Origin: Chloroflexota bacterium
Lineage (GTDB): Bacteria > Chloroflexota > Dehalococcoidia > Lucifugimonadales > CATQGZ01
Length of the DNA stretch: 12,504 nt
Assembly: GCA_027624995.1 (NCBI GenBank)
Contig: JAQBTI010000039.1
Coordinates: forward strand, 1-12,504
Reading direction: 5' to 3'
The position numbers and the translations under genes were made by a program. Positions 1 through 6,198 of the stretch are shown here, piece by piece (position 1 is the first letter of the stretch; every line of letters begins with the position of its first letter). Below the pieces are notes generated by a model that saw only the letters and a list, made by a program, of their open reading frames with translations, did no database searches and was not told where the DNA came from.

Positions 1-99
1 AGGCCTCGCATCATCCTACTGCCTACAAACGGATACTCAAGGTGCAGTTCATCGATACGGCGCATCAGTCTGAGACCGGCTTCGCCCACCGGCCGTGGC
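1..99. repeat. Terminal direct repeat, left copy (99 bp)
   Basis: Bases 1-99 match 12406-12504 base for base, in the same orientation, ending at the last base of the window. The repeat lies inside the 5' part of the IS3-family orfB. An exact overlap of k-mer-like length at both contig ends is what a de Bruijn assembler leaves when it closes a cycle. Removing one copy joins the two half-IS sequences in frame. Confidence 0.97.
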
Positions 100-179
100 C
101 GGTAGTAGATGCTCCCGCGGCTGATGCCCACTGCCTTTGCCTGGCGGGCGATAGGCAGCTTGTGATCGCGGTCGATCAT
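1..179 (-). CDS. IS3-family transposase orfB, 5' end (continues at 12405)
   Basis: Reading from an ATG at 179-177 on the minus strand gives MIDRDHKLPIARQAKAVGIS and then a SIYYRPR motif, the usual N-terminus of an IS3-family OrfB (HTH_21-type region ahead of the rve integrase core). The ATG overlaps the orfA stop (ATGA), so orfB is probably translated by coupling or by a frameshifted OrfAB product. The frame leaves the window at base 1 and continues at 12405, where the rest of the protein lies. Only about 59 residues are encoded here. The full repaired protein would be 275 residues, the usual OrfB length. The 3' part carries a frameshift (see 11758-12504). Confidence 0.88.
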   Translation of the reverse strand, partial: MIDRDHKLPIARQAKAVGISRGSIYYRPRPVGEAGLRLMRRIDELHLEYPFVGSRMMRG

Positions 180-481
180 CGCCTTGCGCCCGGCAATCCC
201 GCCTTCGTGAGCGCGGCCTCTAAAAAATCGTTCTCCAACGCAAGCTCACCGATCTTGGCGTGAAGGACCTTCATGTCTACCGGCTTTTCAGCCTGCCCCG
301 TCCCGGCGCCAAACAACTGGGCCGCCCGATCCAGCAACTGGGTCTTCCACTGCGTGATCTGGTTAGGATGCACATCGAACTGGCTTGCCAACTCCGAAAG
401 TGTCCGGTCGCCGCGCACCGCGGCAAGGGCCACCTTCGCCTTGAACTCTGCCGAGTGGTTACGGCGGGGTCGTCTGCTCAT
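176..481 (-). CDS. IS3-family transposase orfA (helix-turn-helix protein)
   Basis: This 101-residue protein starts MSRRPRRNHSAEFKAKVALA, the hallmark of HTH_Tnp_1 OrfA proteins. A helix-turn-helix spans about residues 12-50 (AVRGDRTLSELASQF, then the VHPNQITQWK recognition part). A leucine-zipper-like stretch follows at about 68-92 (KIGELALENDFLEAAL). It binds the IS ends and forms OrfAB with OrfB. The start at 481 is supported by GAGCGAGAG just upstream. Length is normal and no defect is visible. The stop at 176-178 overlaps the orfB start by one base. Confidence 0.95.
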   Translation of the reverse strand: MSRRPRRNHSAEFKAKVALAAVRGDRTLSELASQFDVHPNQITQWKTQLLDRAAQLFGAGTGQAEKPVDMKVLHAKIGELALENDFLEAALTKAGLPGARR

Positions 482-533
482 CTCTCGCTCCTGTCTCCAA
501 GGGCACTATCATGCCCTCAATCAGGCAGCGATT

Positions 534-572
534 CCACTTATCCCCCTGTTCAGATTTCCGGAGCCACTTCTG
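534..572 (-). repeat. IS terminal inverted repeat (orfA side)
   Basis: Read on the minus strand this end shows AGAAGTGG, then CTCCGG, then TCTGAACAG, then GATAAGTGGAA. The other end (11693-11743) shows AGAGGTGG, TCCCG, TCTGAACAG and GATAAGTGGAA in the same order. The two differ by a roughly 10-nt indel between the last two blocks and by scattered substitutions. This matched pair fixes the IS limits to within a few bases. Confidence 0.75.
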
Positions 573-611
573 AGGTTGACTATTGCATTCGCTCCTACCA
601 CGCTCCGCTCA

Positions 612-641
612 TTGACTGATATGGCACGAGGTAGGTAGAAT
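612..641 (+). promoter_or_regulatory. Sigma-70-type promoter for the IscA-like gene
   Basis: TTGACT (612-617) is followed after 18 nt by TAGAAT (636-641), five of six consensus bases in each box. It ends 41 nt upstream of the ATG at 683 and lies about 40 bp outside the IS end, so it is not IS-borne. Just downstream, TAGCT..AGCTA (642-659) forms a small dyad over the expected transcription start that could be an operator. GGGGG at 673-677 serves as ribosome binding site. Confidence 0.6.
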
Positions 642-682
642 TAGCTAATGGCTCAGCTAGCGAATAGTGTCCGGGGGTAGTT

Positions 683-1033
683 ATGACCACAGCAGAGCGC
701 CAGCCGCTAACGATCTCAATCAGCGAGGGTGCGGCTGATCACGTTAGGGATTTTACAAAGCAGGCCGGTCAGCCCAACGCCAACCTGCGCGTGGGCGTCA
801 AGGGTGGCGGTTGTTCGGGACTGACCTACGTTCTGGACATCGTCGATGAGCCCAAAGAGGACGACAAGGTGATCGAAGATCACGGATTGAAGCTTTTCAT
901 CGACCGCAAGTCGTACATCTTCCTCGCGGGTACGACCCTGGAGTACTCAGGCGGGCTCAACGGCAAGGGCTTCGTCTTCAACAACCCCAATGCCAAGACC
1001 ACGTGTGGGTGCGGCACCTCGTTCAGCGTTTAG
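683..1033 (+). CDS. A-type iron-sulfur carrier protein (IscA/ErpA/HesB family)
   Basis: This 116-residue cytosolic protein is predicted to bind and hand over Fe-S clusters. It has the family fold and the three ligand cysteines: Cys44 in GGGCSGL, and Cys108 and Cys110 in the C-terminal TTCGCGTSF. The middle matches the usual LKLFID...YLAGTTLEYSGG pattern of A-type carriers, and the length is normal. The ATG at 683 has GGGGG five bases upstream. The next gene, 82 nt downstream, encodes a YgfZ/IBA57-type protein, the known functional partner of A-type carriers, which supports a role in late [4Fe-4S] maturation. IscA, SufA and ErpA cannot be told apart from sequence alone, so no symbol is given. 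Confidence 0.95.
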   Translation: MTTAERQPLTISISEGAADHVRDFTKQAGQPNANLRVGVKGGGCSGLTYVLDIVDEPKEDDKVIEDHGLKLFIDRKSYIFLAGTTLEYSGGLNGKGFVFNNPNAKTTCGCGTSFSV

Positions 1034-1064
1034 GACGTAGTCTCCGCCAGAGCTGATCTTATTA

Positions 1065-1095
1065 CGCCGCTCCCCGTGGAGCGGCGACTTTATTT
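1065..1095 (+). terminator. Hairpin between IscA-like and YgfZ genes
   Basis: A perfect 9-bp stem, CGCCGCTCC (1065-1073) and GGAGCGGCG (1078-1086), closes a CCGT loop and is followed by ACTTTATTTC, a weak T-rich tail. It could be an intrinsic terminator after the carrier gene or a partial one that lowers expression of the downstream gene. No clear second promoter was seen before 1116, so partial read-through is likely. Confidence 0.6.
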
Positions 1096-1115
1096 CGGGG
1101 AGGGAGGCCATCCCA

Positions 1116-2144
1116 ATGAGCACCAGCCAGCTAACCGGCCTTCGGGATGGGACCCTATCTATCGAAGACGAGCACTACGCCGTCCGTGAAGGGGTGGGTC
1201 TTGTCGACCGATCGGCCGTAGGTCGACTGCGAATCACTGGCGAGGACGCCGTTGATCTGCTGGACCGCCTGTCGACCAACCAGATGCAGGGCCTCGCACG
1301 CGGATGCGGCCTTTACACTGTGCTGACTAACAACAAGGGCCGAGTCGTCGACCTGATCTTTGTGCTCGCTCTGGACGGCCATCTGTTGGTGCTAACCGGT
1401 CCCGACGAGCGGACGAAGGTGGCGGAGTGGATCGACTTCTATACGTTCACCGAGGACGTGTCGGTCGAAGACGTGACCGACGAGACCGGCCAGCTTGCGC
1501 TCGTGGGTCCGAAGGCGGCAGTTCTGCTGGAGGAGCTGTGCGGCCTAGATGTACTCGAGACCTACGAGTCCGCTTCGGTAGCTATCGCAGGCGTCGAGGT
1601 AACGGTTGTCCGCACGGACTTCCTCAAGCAGCCCGTCTACGAGATCGTCCTGCCTTTGGATGGTCTGGACGCAGTTCGCGAGGCGGCTCTCAGCTCGGGT
1701 CTCGGAGTCGCGCCCGTCGGCGACGATACGCTGGACCTGGTCCGTATCGAGCAGGGCGTGCCTGCCCAAGGCAGAGAGCTGACAGAGGACTCGAACCCGC
1801 TCGAAGCGGGTCTGATCGACCACATTAGCTTCAACAAGGGCTGCTATATCGGCCAGGAGGTCGTGGCCCGTCTTAACACCTACGATAAGGTCCAGAGGGG
1901 CCTGGTGGGCTTGTCCTGGGGCTTGGATGCCGCGCCTGAAGTCGGTGCGGACCTCTTCGCGGAGGACAAGAAGGTTGGCGTACTGACCTCGACGTCGAAA
2001 TCTAATCGGCTCAACCGGGGGATCGGCCTCGGGCTGGTCCGTAACGCCCACTCCGAGCCCGGCGTCGTCCTGGTTGCTGGGTCACCGGAAGGGCCCGCAA
2101 CCGTAGTCGTCGAAGGTCTACCGTTCACGTCTGAGCCGTCCTAG
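1116..2144 (+). CDS. ygfZ: YgfZ/GcvT-family folate-binding protein (IBA57-like)
   Basis: This 342-residue protein has the GcvT/YgfZ folate-binding fold: an N-terminal domain with LVDRSAVGRLRITGEDAVDLL (about residues 29-50), then the diagnostic KGCYIGQE motif at residues 241-248 with its conserved Cys243, and a C-terminal barrel. The motif marks YgfZ/IBA57 rather than glycine-cleavage T-protein, and no other glycine-cleavage gene is present. Known members use tetrahydrofolate to help assemble or repair [4Fe-4S] clusters, for example in MiaB-type enzymes, together with A-type carriers. The gene directly follows such a carrier. The start at 1116 has AGGGAGG eight bases upstream. No defect is seen. 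Confidence 0.9.
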   Translation: MSTSQLTGLRDGTLSIEDEHYAVREGVGLVDRSAVGRLRITGEDAVDLLDRLSTNQMQGLARGCGLYTVLTNNKGRVVDLIFVLALDGHLLVLTGPDERTKVAEWIDFYTFTEDVSVEDVTDETGQLALVGPKAAVLLEELCGLDVLETYESASVAIAGVEVTVVRTDFLKQPVYEIVLPLDGLDAVREAALSSGLGVAPVGDDTLDLVRIEQGVPAQGRELTEDSNPLEAGLIDHISFNKGCYIGQEVVARLNTYDKVQRGLVGLSWGLDAAPEVGADLFAEDKKVGVLTSTSKSNRLNRGIGLGLVRNAHSEPGVVLVAGSPEGPATVVVEGLPFTSEPS

Positions 2145-2203
2145 ACCGGTAGGTGACTGTGAGAGCCTCTCTCGTTCAAGAACACATTGGGTCGTAGACA
2201 GCA

Positions 2204-2645
2204 ATGCAGGTTCGGAGACTCTCGGCAAAGGATGCCTCATTAGCTGCAACGGTCGTTGAGACGTTTAAGGCCCGCCGTCCCTCCACTGATCCAACGCCGA
2301 GCTATATAAGCCGTTTCCTTGGTAGCGATGAATGCTATCTGATAGCGGCGTTAGATGGGGATGAGTTGCCCGTCGGCTTTCTTCTGGCTTATGAGTTCCC
2401 ACGCGTCGACAGAGCGCGATCTATGATGCTTCTTTATGAGATTGAGGTCAGCGTAAAGGCATCGGGACCGCGATGATCAATCTACTCAAGGGGTTCTGCC
2501 AAGAGCGCAACATTTACAAGATGTGGGTGCTCACTAACGAATCGAACGTCGCGGCGAGGAATTTGTACAGCGCCACGGGGGGAAGGCTGGGAACCGACAA
2601 CGACAATCTTATGTTTACCTACCGCTCAGGTGACGAATCAAATTA
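2204..2645 (+). pseudogene. GNAT acetyltransferase, AAC(3)-I-like, frameshifted
   Basis: The first frame (2204-2476) encodes 90 residues with the GNAT N-terminal part and strand 4 (RSMMLLYEIEV). It then runs into a wrong frame and stops. The shifted frame continues the fold: QRKGIGTAMINLL, which is the acetyl-CoA-binding R/QxxGxG/A motif, then FVLTNESN-like WVLTNESNVAARNLY, and ends at TAG 2643-2645. A deletion of 3n+1 bases near 2450-2455 would explain both the frame change and the short spacing between EIEV and QRK. The overall pattern recalls AAC(3)-I-type acetyltransferases, but no drug substrate can be claimed. The gene looks AT-richer than its neighbours and has no good ribosome binding site, so it may be a decaying acquired gene. 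A sequencing or assembly error is the alternative. Confidence 0.8.
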
Positions 2646-2657
2646 GGACAATACGCC

Positions 2658-4073
2658 ATGGACGATAATCTTGCGTTCGCGCCCGCGTATGAGCTCAAGA
2701 GGCTCATTGCTGAAAAGCAGGTTTCGCCCGTCGAACTGACGAAGATGTACTTCCGTCGCATCGACAGCTTGGACTCACAGCTCAACTCTTACCTCACACT
2801 GGTCCACGACGAGGCCCTGGCCGCCGCGAAGTCGGCCGAGGATGCGGTGGTACGCGGCGACCGGCTTGGGCCTCTGCACGGGCTCCCGATCTCGATAAAG
2901 GACCTCGAGCCGACCAAGGGCATCCGGACGACCAAGGGGTCGCTGGCTTTTAAGGACTGGGTGCCAGACAAAGACTCGATCGTGGTCGAGCGCGTGCGTC
3001 GCTCGGGGGCGGTGATTCTCGGCAAGACCAACACGCCCGAGTTTGGGTACCGCGGAACTAGCGAAAACCTTCTCGGCGCTCCCTGTTTCAACCCGTGGAA
3101 CCCGGAACGGACCGCCGGCGGATCGAGCGGAGGCGCTGGGGCGTCGGTCGTGGCCGGGCTATGTGCCCTGGCCCAGGGAAGCGACGGAGGGGGCTCCATT
3201 CGCATACCGGCCAGCTTCTGCGGCGTCTATGGAATAAAGCCGACGCTGGGGCGGGTGCCCCTCTACGCTGGCGATGGCACGCCGGATACGCATAACCACC
3301 TCAGCCAGCCAGGCCCGATGACTCGGACCGTCCGAGATTCCGCGATGCTTCTTCAGGCTCTGTCCGGCTATGACCCCAGAGACTCTGGCTCGATCCGCCA
3401 GGAGCCGCCCGACCTCCTTGCGGCCCTGGACCGCGATATCAGCGGGCTGCGAATCGCATGGAGCCCGGACTACGGTTATGCGGCGGTGGACCCGGAGGTC
3501 GTCGAGGTAACGTCCCGCGCTGCGAAAGCCTTCGAGCAGATGGGTTGTTCCGTCGAAGACTCGAATATCAGCCTCGATGCCCCATTCGAAGCTTTCTGGA
3601 CGATCTTCAGCGCCGTTGGGTACACGCGTTACGGCAATCTCCTGGAACAAGAAGGGTCGCTAACAGACTACGCCCGTGAGTGCCTCCAGTACGGGGCGAC
3701 AGTGACAGGGGCACAATATGCCGGGGCCCTGGCGTACATCGACGGGCTGAAGCAGCAGTATGCAGATATGTTCGAGGAGTACGATCTCCTGCTGTCCCCG
3801 GTTACGGCTGTCCCGGCGTTCCCACCGTACGACCGTCCTGACACGATTGCCGGCCACGAGGTGGATCCGTTCTGGGGTTTCCTGCCATTTACGTATCCGA
3901 TAAACATGATCGGTAACCCAGCCGCCAGCATTCCCGCAGGCCTCTCGTCCGACGGCATGCCCATTGGACTGCACATCGTCGGCCGGTACGGAGACGAAGC
4001 GACTGTGCTCGCAGCGTCAGCCGCTTTCGAGCAGGCGAGGCCATGGGTGGACCAGAGGCCGCAGGTGTCGTAG
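2658..4073 (+). CDS. Amidase-signature family hydrolase
   Basis: This 471-residue enzyme belongs to the amidase signature family, which hydrolyses C-N amide bonds through a Ser-cisSer-Lys triad. All three residues are present with canonical spacing: Lys81 (SIKDLEP), Ser156 (GGSSGGAG) and the nucleophile Ser180 (SDGGGSIRIPAS). The downstream substrate region is complete (YDLLLSPV, then GNPAASIPAG and GLHIVGR near the C-terminus). Length is normal. No GatB or GatC gene lies nearby, so tRNA-dependent amidotransferase function is unlikely, and the substrate cannot be deduced. ATG 2658 follows AGGA at 2645-2648 and sits 12 nt after the acetyltransferase remnant, which suggests co-transcription. 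Confidence 0.93.
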   Translation: MDDNLAFAPAYELKRLIAEKQVSPVELTKMYFRRIDSLDSQLNSYLTLVHDEALAAAKSAEDAVVRGDRLGPLHGLPISIKDLEPTKGIRTTKGSLAFKDWVPDKDSIVVERVRRSGAVILGKTNTPEFGYRGTSENLLGAPCFNPWNPERTAGGSSGGAGASVVAGLCALAQGSDGGGSIRIPASFCGVYGIKPTLGRVPLYAGDGTPDTHNHLSQPGPMTRTVRDSAMLLQALSGYDPRDSGSIRQEPPDLLAALDRDISGLRIAWSPDYGYAAVDPEVVEVTSRAAKAFEQMGCSVEDSNISLDAPFEAFWTIFSAVGYTRYGNLLEQEGSLTDYARECLQYGATVTGAQYAGALAYIDGLKQQYADMFEEYDLLLSPVTAVPAFPPYDRPDTIAGHEVDPFWGFLPFTYPINMIGNPAASIPAGLSSDGMPIGLHIVGRYGDEATVLAASAAFEQARPWVDQRPQVS

Positions 4074-4077
4074 AGTC

Positions 4078-4097
4078 GGGCGCATCGCGATGCGCCC
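4078..4097. terminator. 20-bp perfect palindrome between convergent genes
   Basis: GGGCGCATCG followed by its exact reverse complement lies between the amidase stop (4071-4073) and the stop of the convergent DUF4328 gene (4098-4100). It can fold from either transcript and is probably a bidirectional terminator, although neither side has a T-run. With the flanking TGTAG on the minus strand it also resembles short REP-like elements of the GTAGGGGC...GCCC type. That second reading is inference. Confidence 0.6.
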
Positions 4098-4742
4098 CTA
4101 CAGCCCTCGATACTTCTCGTCCTGCAGCACCGTGATGCGGCGGACCATTACGAAGGCTAGGACGACCCCGGCCAGCATCAGTGAGAGTCTGGCGAGGGCA
4201 ACCAGATCGACCGTGATCCGCATGCCGGGTTCGTCCCCACGGAAGATGGCGGCTGAGTTCACGAACGCCATCGCGTTGGCTGCCAGCCACGCGGCCCACC
4301 ACCACGGGAGCAGCGCCCAACTCCGGCCGGACGCCTCTTTGTTGCTCCCCCTCCAGATCTCGCGCACCACCTGGTAGGGTCGGAACAGCTGCATCAGCGG
4401 CACGAACCACCAGATGACAGCCCACCTCGGCGTGAACCGCCGTCCCTCTATCCCAAGCGGTCCCAGGTTTCTGGAGACTCGATGCATCCAGAAACAAAAG
4501 GCTACGGCTGTCGAGACGAACGTCACGAAATAGAGGGACGAGACAACTCGCTGCCGGTTGTCGTTGGCAATCGCGCTGGATACCGAAACGGCCTCGCCGT
4601 CCTGGAGGTCCCGCAGCAGTCCGATTTCCAGGACCGCCGAAACGGCTGCGGCGATGACGGCGAGTCCGAAGACGGCCAGCAGAGCCAGCGTCCAGGTCGC
4701 CCGCACCCGGGGAGACTGATAACCGGGCGTTTCGGGCCCCAA
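4098..4742 (-). CDS. DUF4328 integral membrane protein
   Basis: This 214-residue protein has hydrophobic segments at about residues 17-40, 67-87, 105-120, 142-166 and 177-200. The conserved DUF4328 core is visible: FWMHRVSRNLGPLG at 84-97, then F-TPRWAVIWWFVPL and FRPYQVVREIW at 103-130. The molecular function of the family is unknown. The start is a TTG at 4742 with GGGGCG close upstream; a GTG 11 codons further in is possible. It lies 15 nt after the cupin gene and ends the three-gene minus-strand operon. The convergent amidase ends 24 nt away with a palindrome between them. Confidence 0.8.
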   Translation of the reverse strand: MGPETPGYQSPRVRATWTLALLAVFGLAVIAAAVSAVLEIGLLRDLQDGEAVSVSSAIANDNRQRVVSSLYFVTFVSTAVAFCFWMHRVSRNLGPLGIEGRRFTPRWAVIWWFVPLMQLFRPYQVVREIWRGSNKEASGRSWALLPWWWAAWLAANAMAFVNSAAIFRGDEPGMRITVDLVALARLSLMLAGVVLAFVMVRRITVLQDEKYRGL

Positions 4743-4757
4743 ATCGCCCCGCGACTC

Positions 4758-5123
4758 CTAGTCGAAGATCTCGGTCTGGCTCGTTGGCGACAGAAGCGCG
4801 ACGTGGGCGAACTCCGAGTCCTCGGTCGCACCGTGCCAGTGCTTTTCACCGGCCGGAATGAAGACCGTGTCGCCCTCAGAAACGGTGAATGTCTCCCCTT
4901 CGGTGGCGACGTGGCCTGCACCATCGGTCACGAACAGAATCTGGTCGCTCGTGTGAGTGTGCAGCTTGTTCCTCGCGCCCGGCTCAAAGCTCACGATGTT
5001 GAAGGCGAACTGCTTGCTGAGGTCTTTGTTTACGAGTAGGCGCCTCGACACCCTGCCACCGAAGAAGATCGGCGCCTCGGTGGCGTCCTGCTCCTCGACT
5101 TCGTCACTCCTGATGACCTTCAT
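4758..5123 (-). CDS. Single-domain cupin protein with His-His-Gln-His metal site
   Basis: This 121-residue beta-barrel protein carries both cupin motifs: PGARNKLHTHTSDQ (His55, His57, Gln61) and GDTVFIPAGEKHWHGA (Gly84 to His95). The usual Glu of motif 1 is Gln61. The same His/His/Gln/His ligand set is known in the Mn-dependent cupin hydroxynitrile lyases and related carboxymuconolactone-decarboxylase-linked cupins, so a bound divalent metal is likely. The substrate is unknown. The frame stays open upstream to 5525, but the ATG at 5123 is chosen because AGAGG lies five bases before it and the upstream stretch overlaps the DUF4395 gene. It lies 26 nt downstream of that gene in the same operon. 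Confidence 0.88.
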   Translation of the reverse strand: MKVIRSDEVEEQDATEAPIFFGGRVSRRLLVNKDLSKQFAFNIVSFEPGARNKLHTHTSDQILFVTDGAGHVATEGETFTVSEGDTVFIPAGEKHWHGATEDSEFAHVALLSPTSQTEIFD

Positions 5124-5149
5124 GCTTACCTCTGCCTTGAGTGTCCTTG

Positions 5150-5668
5150 CTACTGAGACGATGGTCCGAACGCGGCTGCGCACTCGCGGCAAACGGATTG
5201 GGGTATCAGTCCCAGGTGCATGAGCCGGTTGAAGACGAAGCAGCCCGCGCAGAACCCGGCCGCCGACTCCAGAATCGCGAAGGTGGCCAGCACCGCAAGG
5301 ATGGCCTTCGCGGCGAATGCTGAGTCCGCCACGAAATAGGCCACAAGCGCCGCGACGGAGAAGATGAGACCCACAGACTGCGCGAAGCGCTTCGGTGGAC
5401 CGGGGACAGGGCGAGATCCCAGCCTCGGCGCCAGCACGCGGGTCGCCAGCAGGCCCATCGGGCTCAGAGTCGGCCCGGATGCTACCCTCGCAGCGAAGCC
5501 ATACGCCAGAACGAACATGAGCCACGCCTGATCGGTTAGCAGAATGGCTAGTACGAGCAGGACCACCATGCCTGCTACCAGCCGCGCCGCGACCTCGTTG
5601 ACGGGATTTGGAAAGCTGAATACCGATCTGAACCGATCTATCGGCCGACTGTTGCTTGCTGAACTCAA
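5150..5668 (-). CDS. DUF4395 membrane protein
   Basis: The family pattern is clear: NPVNEVAARLVAG at residues 21-33, LAYGFAARVASGPTLSPMGLLATRVLAPRL (about 54-83), PGPPKRFAQ (89-97), then two CxxC pairs, Cys140/Cys143 (GFCAGC) and Cys160/Cys163 (VCREC). There are about four membrane segments (28-45, 47-60, 99-115, 120-138). The function of the family is unknown; the paired cysteines suggest metal or redox chemistry. The frame is open back to 5773, but a TTG at 5668 with AGGAG about seven bases upstream is the better start and gives 172 residues, a normal DUF4395 size. It is the first gene of the DUF4395-cupin-DUF4328 operon. Confidence 0.82.
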   Translation of the reverse strand: MSSASNSRPIDRFRSVFSFPNPVNEVAARLVAGMVVLLVLAILLTDQAWLMFVLAYGFAARVASGPTLSPMGLLATRVLAPRLGSRPVPGPPKRFAQSVGLIFSVAALVAYFVADSAFAAKAILAVLATFAILESAAGFCAGCFVFNRLMHLGLIPQSVCRECAAAFGPSSQ

Positions 5669-5862
5669 CTGACTGCTCCTGATTCTTTGGTCTGGGTCTC
5701 GGCCGAGTGTGGAGGCCCGGTACCGGGAAAAGAAAAACCCTCGCCGCCAGCGTCGAGGGTGTCCATCAAACATTCACACAATATGTGCGACTGGGCCTAA
5801 CGGCGGATATCACACCCCCTGCTGGACCTCTTACACGCGCACATCATTGTTATCGCCATAGC
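5669..5862 (-). promoter_or_regulatory. Long structured leader of the DUF4395 operon
   Basis: From the predicted start near 5862 to the TTG at 5668 the minus-strand transcript has about 195 nt of untranslated RNA. ATGTGCG (5844-5838) can pair with CGCACAT (5789-5783), closing a domain of about 48 nt. The 3' arm overlaps a small CACA-TGTG hairpin, so the two folds exclude each other. An intrinsic terminator follows at 5760-5727, then a CCCGGTACCGGG palindrome (5716-5727). This is the layout of an attenuator or riboswitch, but it matches no class I recognise. A 33-codon frame (ATG 5768, TGA overlapping the TTG start) also exists without a ribosome binding site. Confidence 0.45.
5727..5760 (-). 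terminator. Intrinsic terminator in the leader (possible attenuator)
   Basis: On the minus strand ACCCTCG (5760-5754) pairs with CGAGGGT (5743-5737) across a 10-nt loop, followed directly by TTTTCTTTT. This is a good Rho-independent terminator. It stands between a strong promoter and the first gene of the operon, with no complete minus-strand gene upstream, so premature termination is the likely role. Confidence 0.7.
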
Positions 5863-5868
5863 CACCAC

Positions 5869-5898
5869 AGTATAGCGCTACCTCGAATTGGCTGTCAA
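5869..5898 (-). promoter_or_regulatory. Strong sigma-70-type promoter (minus strand)
   Basis: On the minus strand a perfect TTGACA (5898-5893) is followed after 18 nt by TATACT (5874-5869), which has five of six -10 consensus bases. Transcription would start near 5862 and read through the leader into the DUF4395-cupin-DUF4328 operon. It is the best promoter match in the window. Confidence 0.72.
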
Positions 5899-6198
5899 AG
5901 CTGCGGACGCCGAGCCGGACGGGTCTCGCAGGTATGACCAGGTATGTCTGACCCCGACAGGTTGGTACGCCTGAACCTTACCTCCTCGACGCCGTTTGAC
6001 GAAGATTGCCTCGGGATCCCGAGATAGTCCGACATCGAGGCATACTCGGGCTCGTGAATCCGAGGCCGACCAAGCTCTGGCTTGCAAGGACTCCCTCTGG
6101 AGCCTTCGCGGGCCGGGGTAGGCCTACGCTGAGGATGGCGCAGCTCTGGCATCGGGGAGATAATGAACCAAGATCATCTCGGTGCCTGAGAGGCCACA
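5899..6198. other. Intergenic region with nested inverted repeats
   Basis: No supported gene lies here. Several short frames are open on both strands but lack ribosome binding sites and recognisable domains. The stretch 6007-6066 is rich in complementary arms: a 14-bp palindrome CTCGGGATCCCGAG (6010-6023), TGCCTCG (6007-6013) matching CGAGGCA (6036-6042), and GCCTCGG (6008-6014) matching CCGAGGC (6060-6066). GAGAGG at about 6188-6193 is the ribosome binding site of the next gene. No clear promoter for that gene was found. Confidence 0.5.

Larger units (their letters stand above)
1..572 (-). mobile_element. IS3-family insertion sequence, upstream (orfA) part
   Basis: This part holds the whole of orfA, the start of orfB and one terminal inverted repeat. 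Joined across the window ends to 11693-12405 it gives one complete element of about 1.28 kb, a normal size for the IS3 family. The outer end is placed at about 572, because the minus-strand sequence CAGAAGTGG there resembles TAGAGGTGG at 11693. The general form of the ends (TGG..CC near the tip, then an inner block ending in AAGTGG) recalls IS2-type ends, but I cannot assign a subgroup. No matching short target duplication flanks the two ends. Confidence 0.9.

Noticed and set aside
2161..2173. GAGAG-cct-CTCTC hairpin after the YgfZ gene as a terminator
   Set aside because: It has only five base pairs and no T-tract.
5124..5525. In-frame N-terminal extension of the cupin (a 255-residue frame from 5525)
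   Set aside because: It overlaps the clear DUF4395 gene in another frame, has no cupin-family similarity, and the ATG at 5123 has a good AGAGG site.
5669..5773. Longer DUF4395 start at 5773
   Set aside because: The extra 35 residues are Arg-rich and unlike the family, and pass through the terminator hairpin. The TTG at 5668 has AGGAG at the right distance.
5727..5790. T-box leader
   Set aside because: The terminator looks similar, but no AGGGTGGNACCGCG-type T-box sequence or specifier domain was found.
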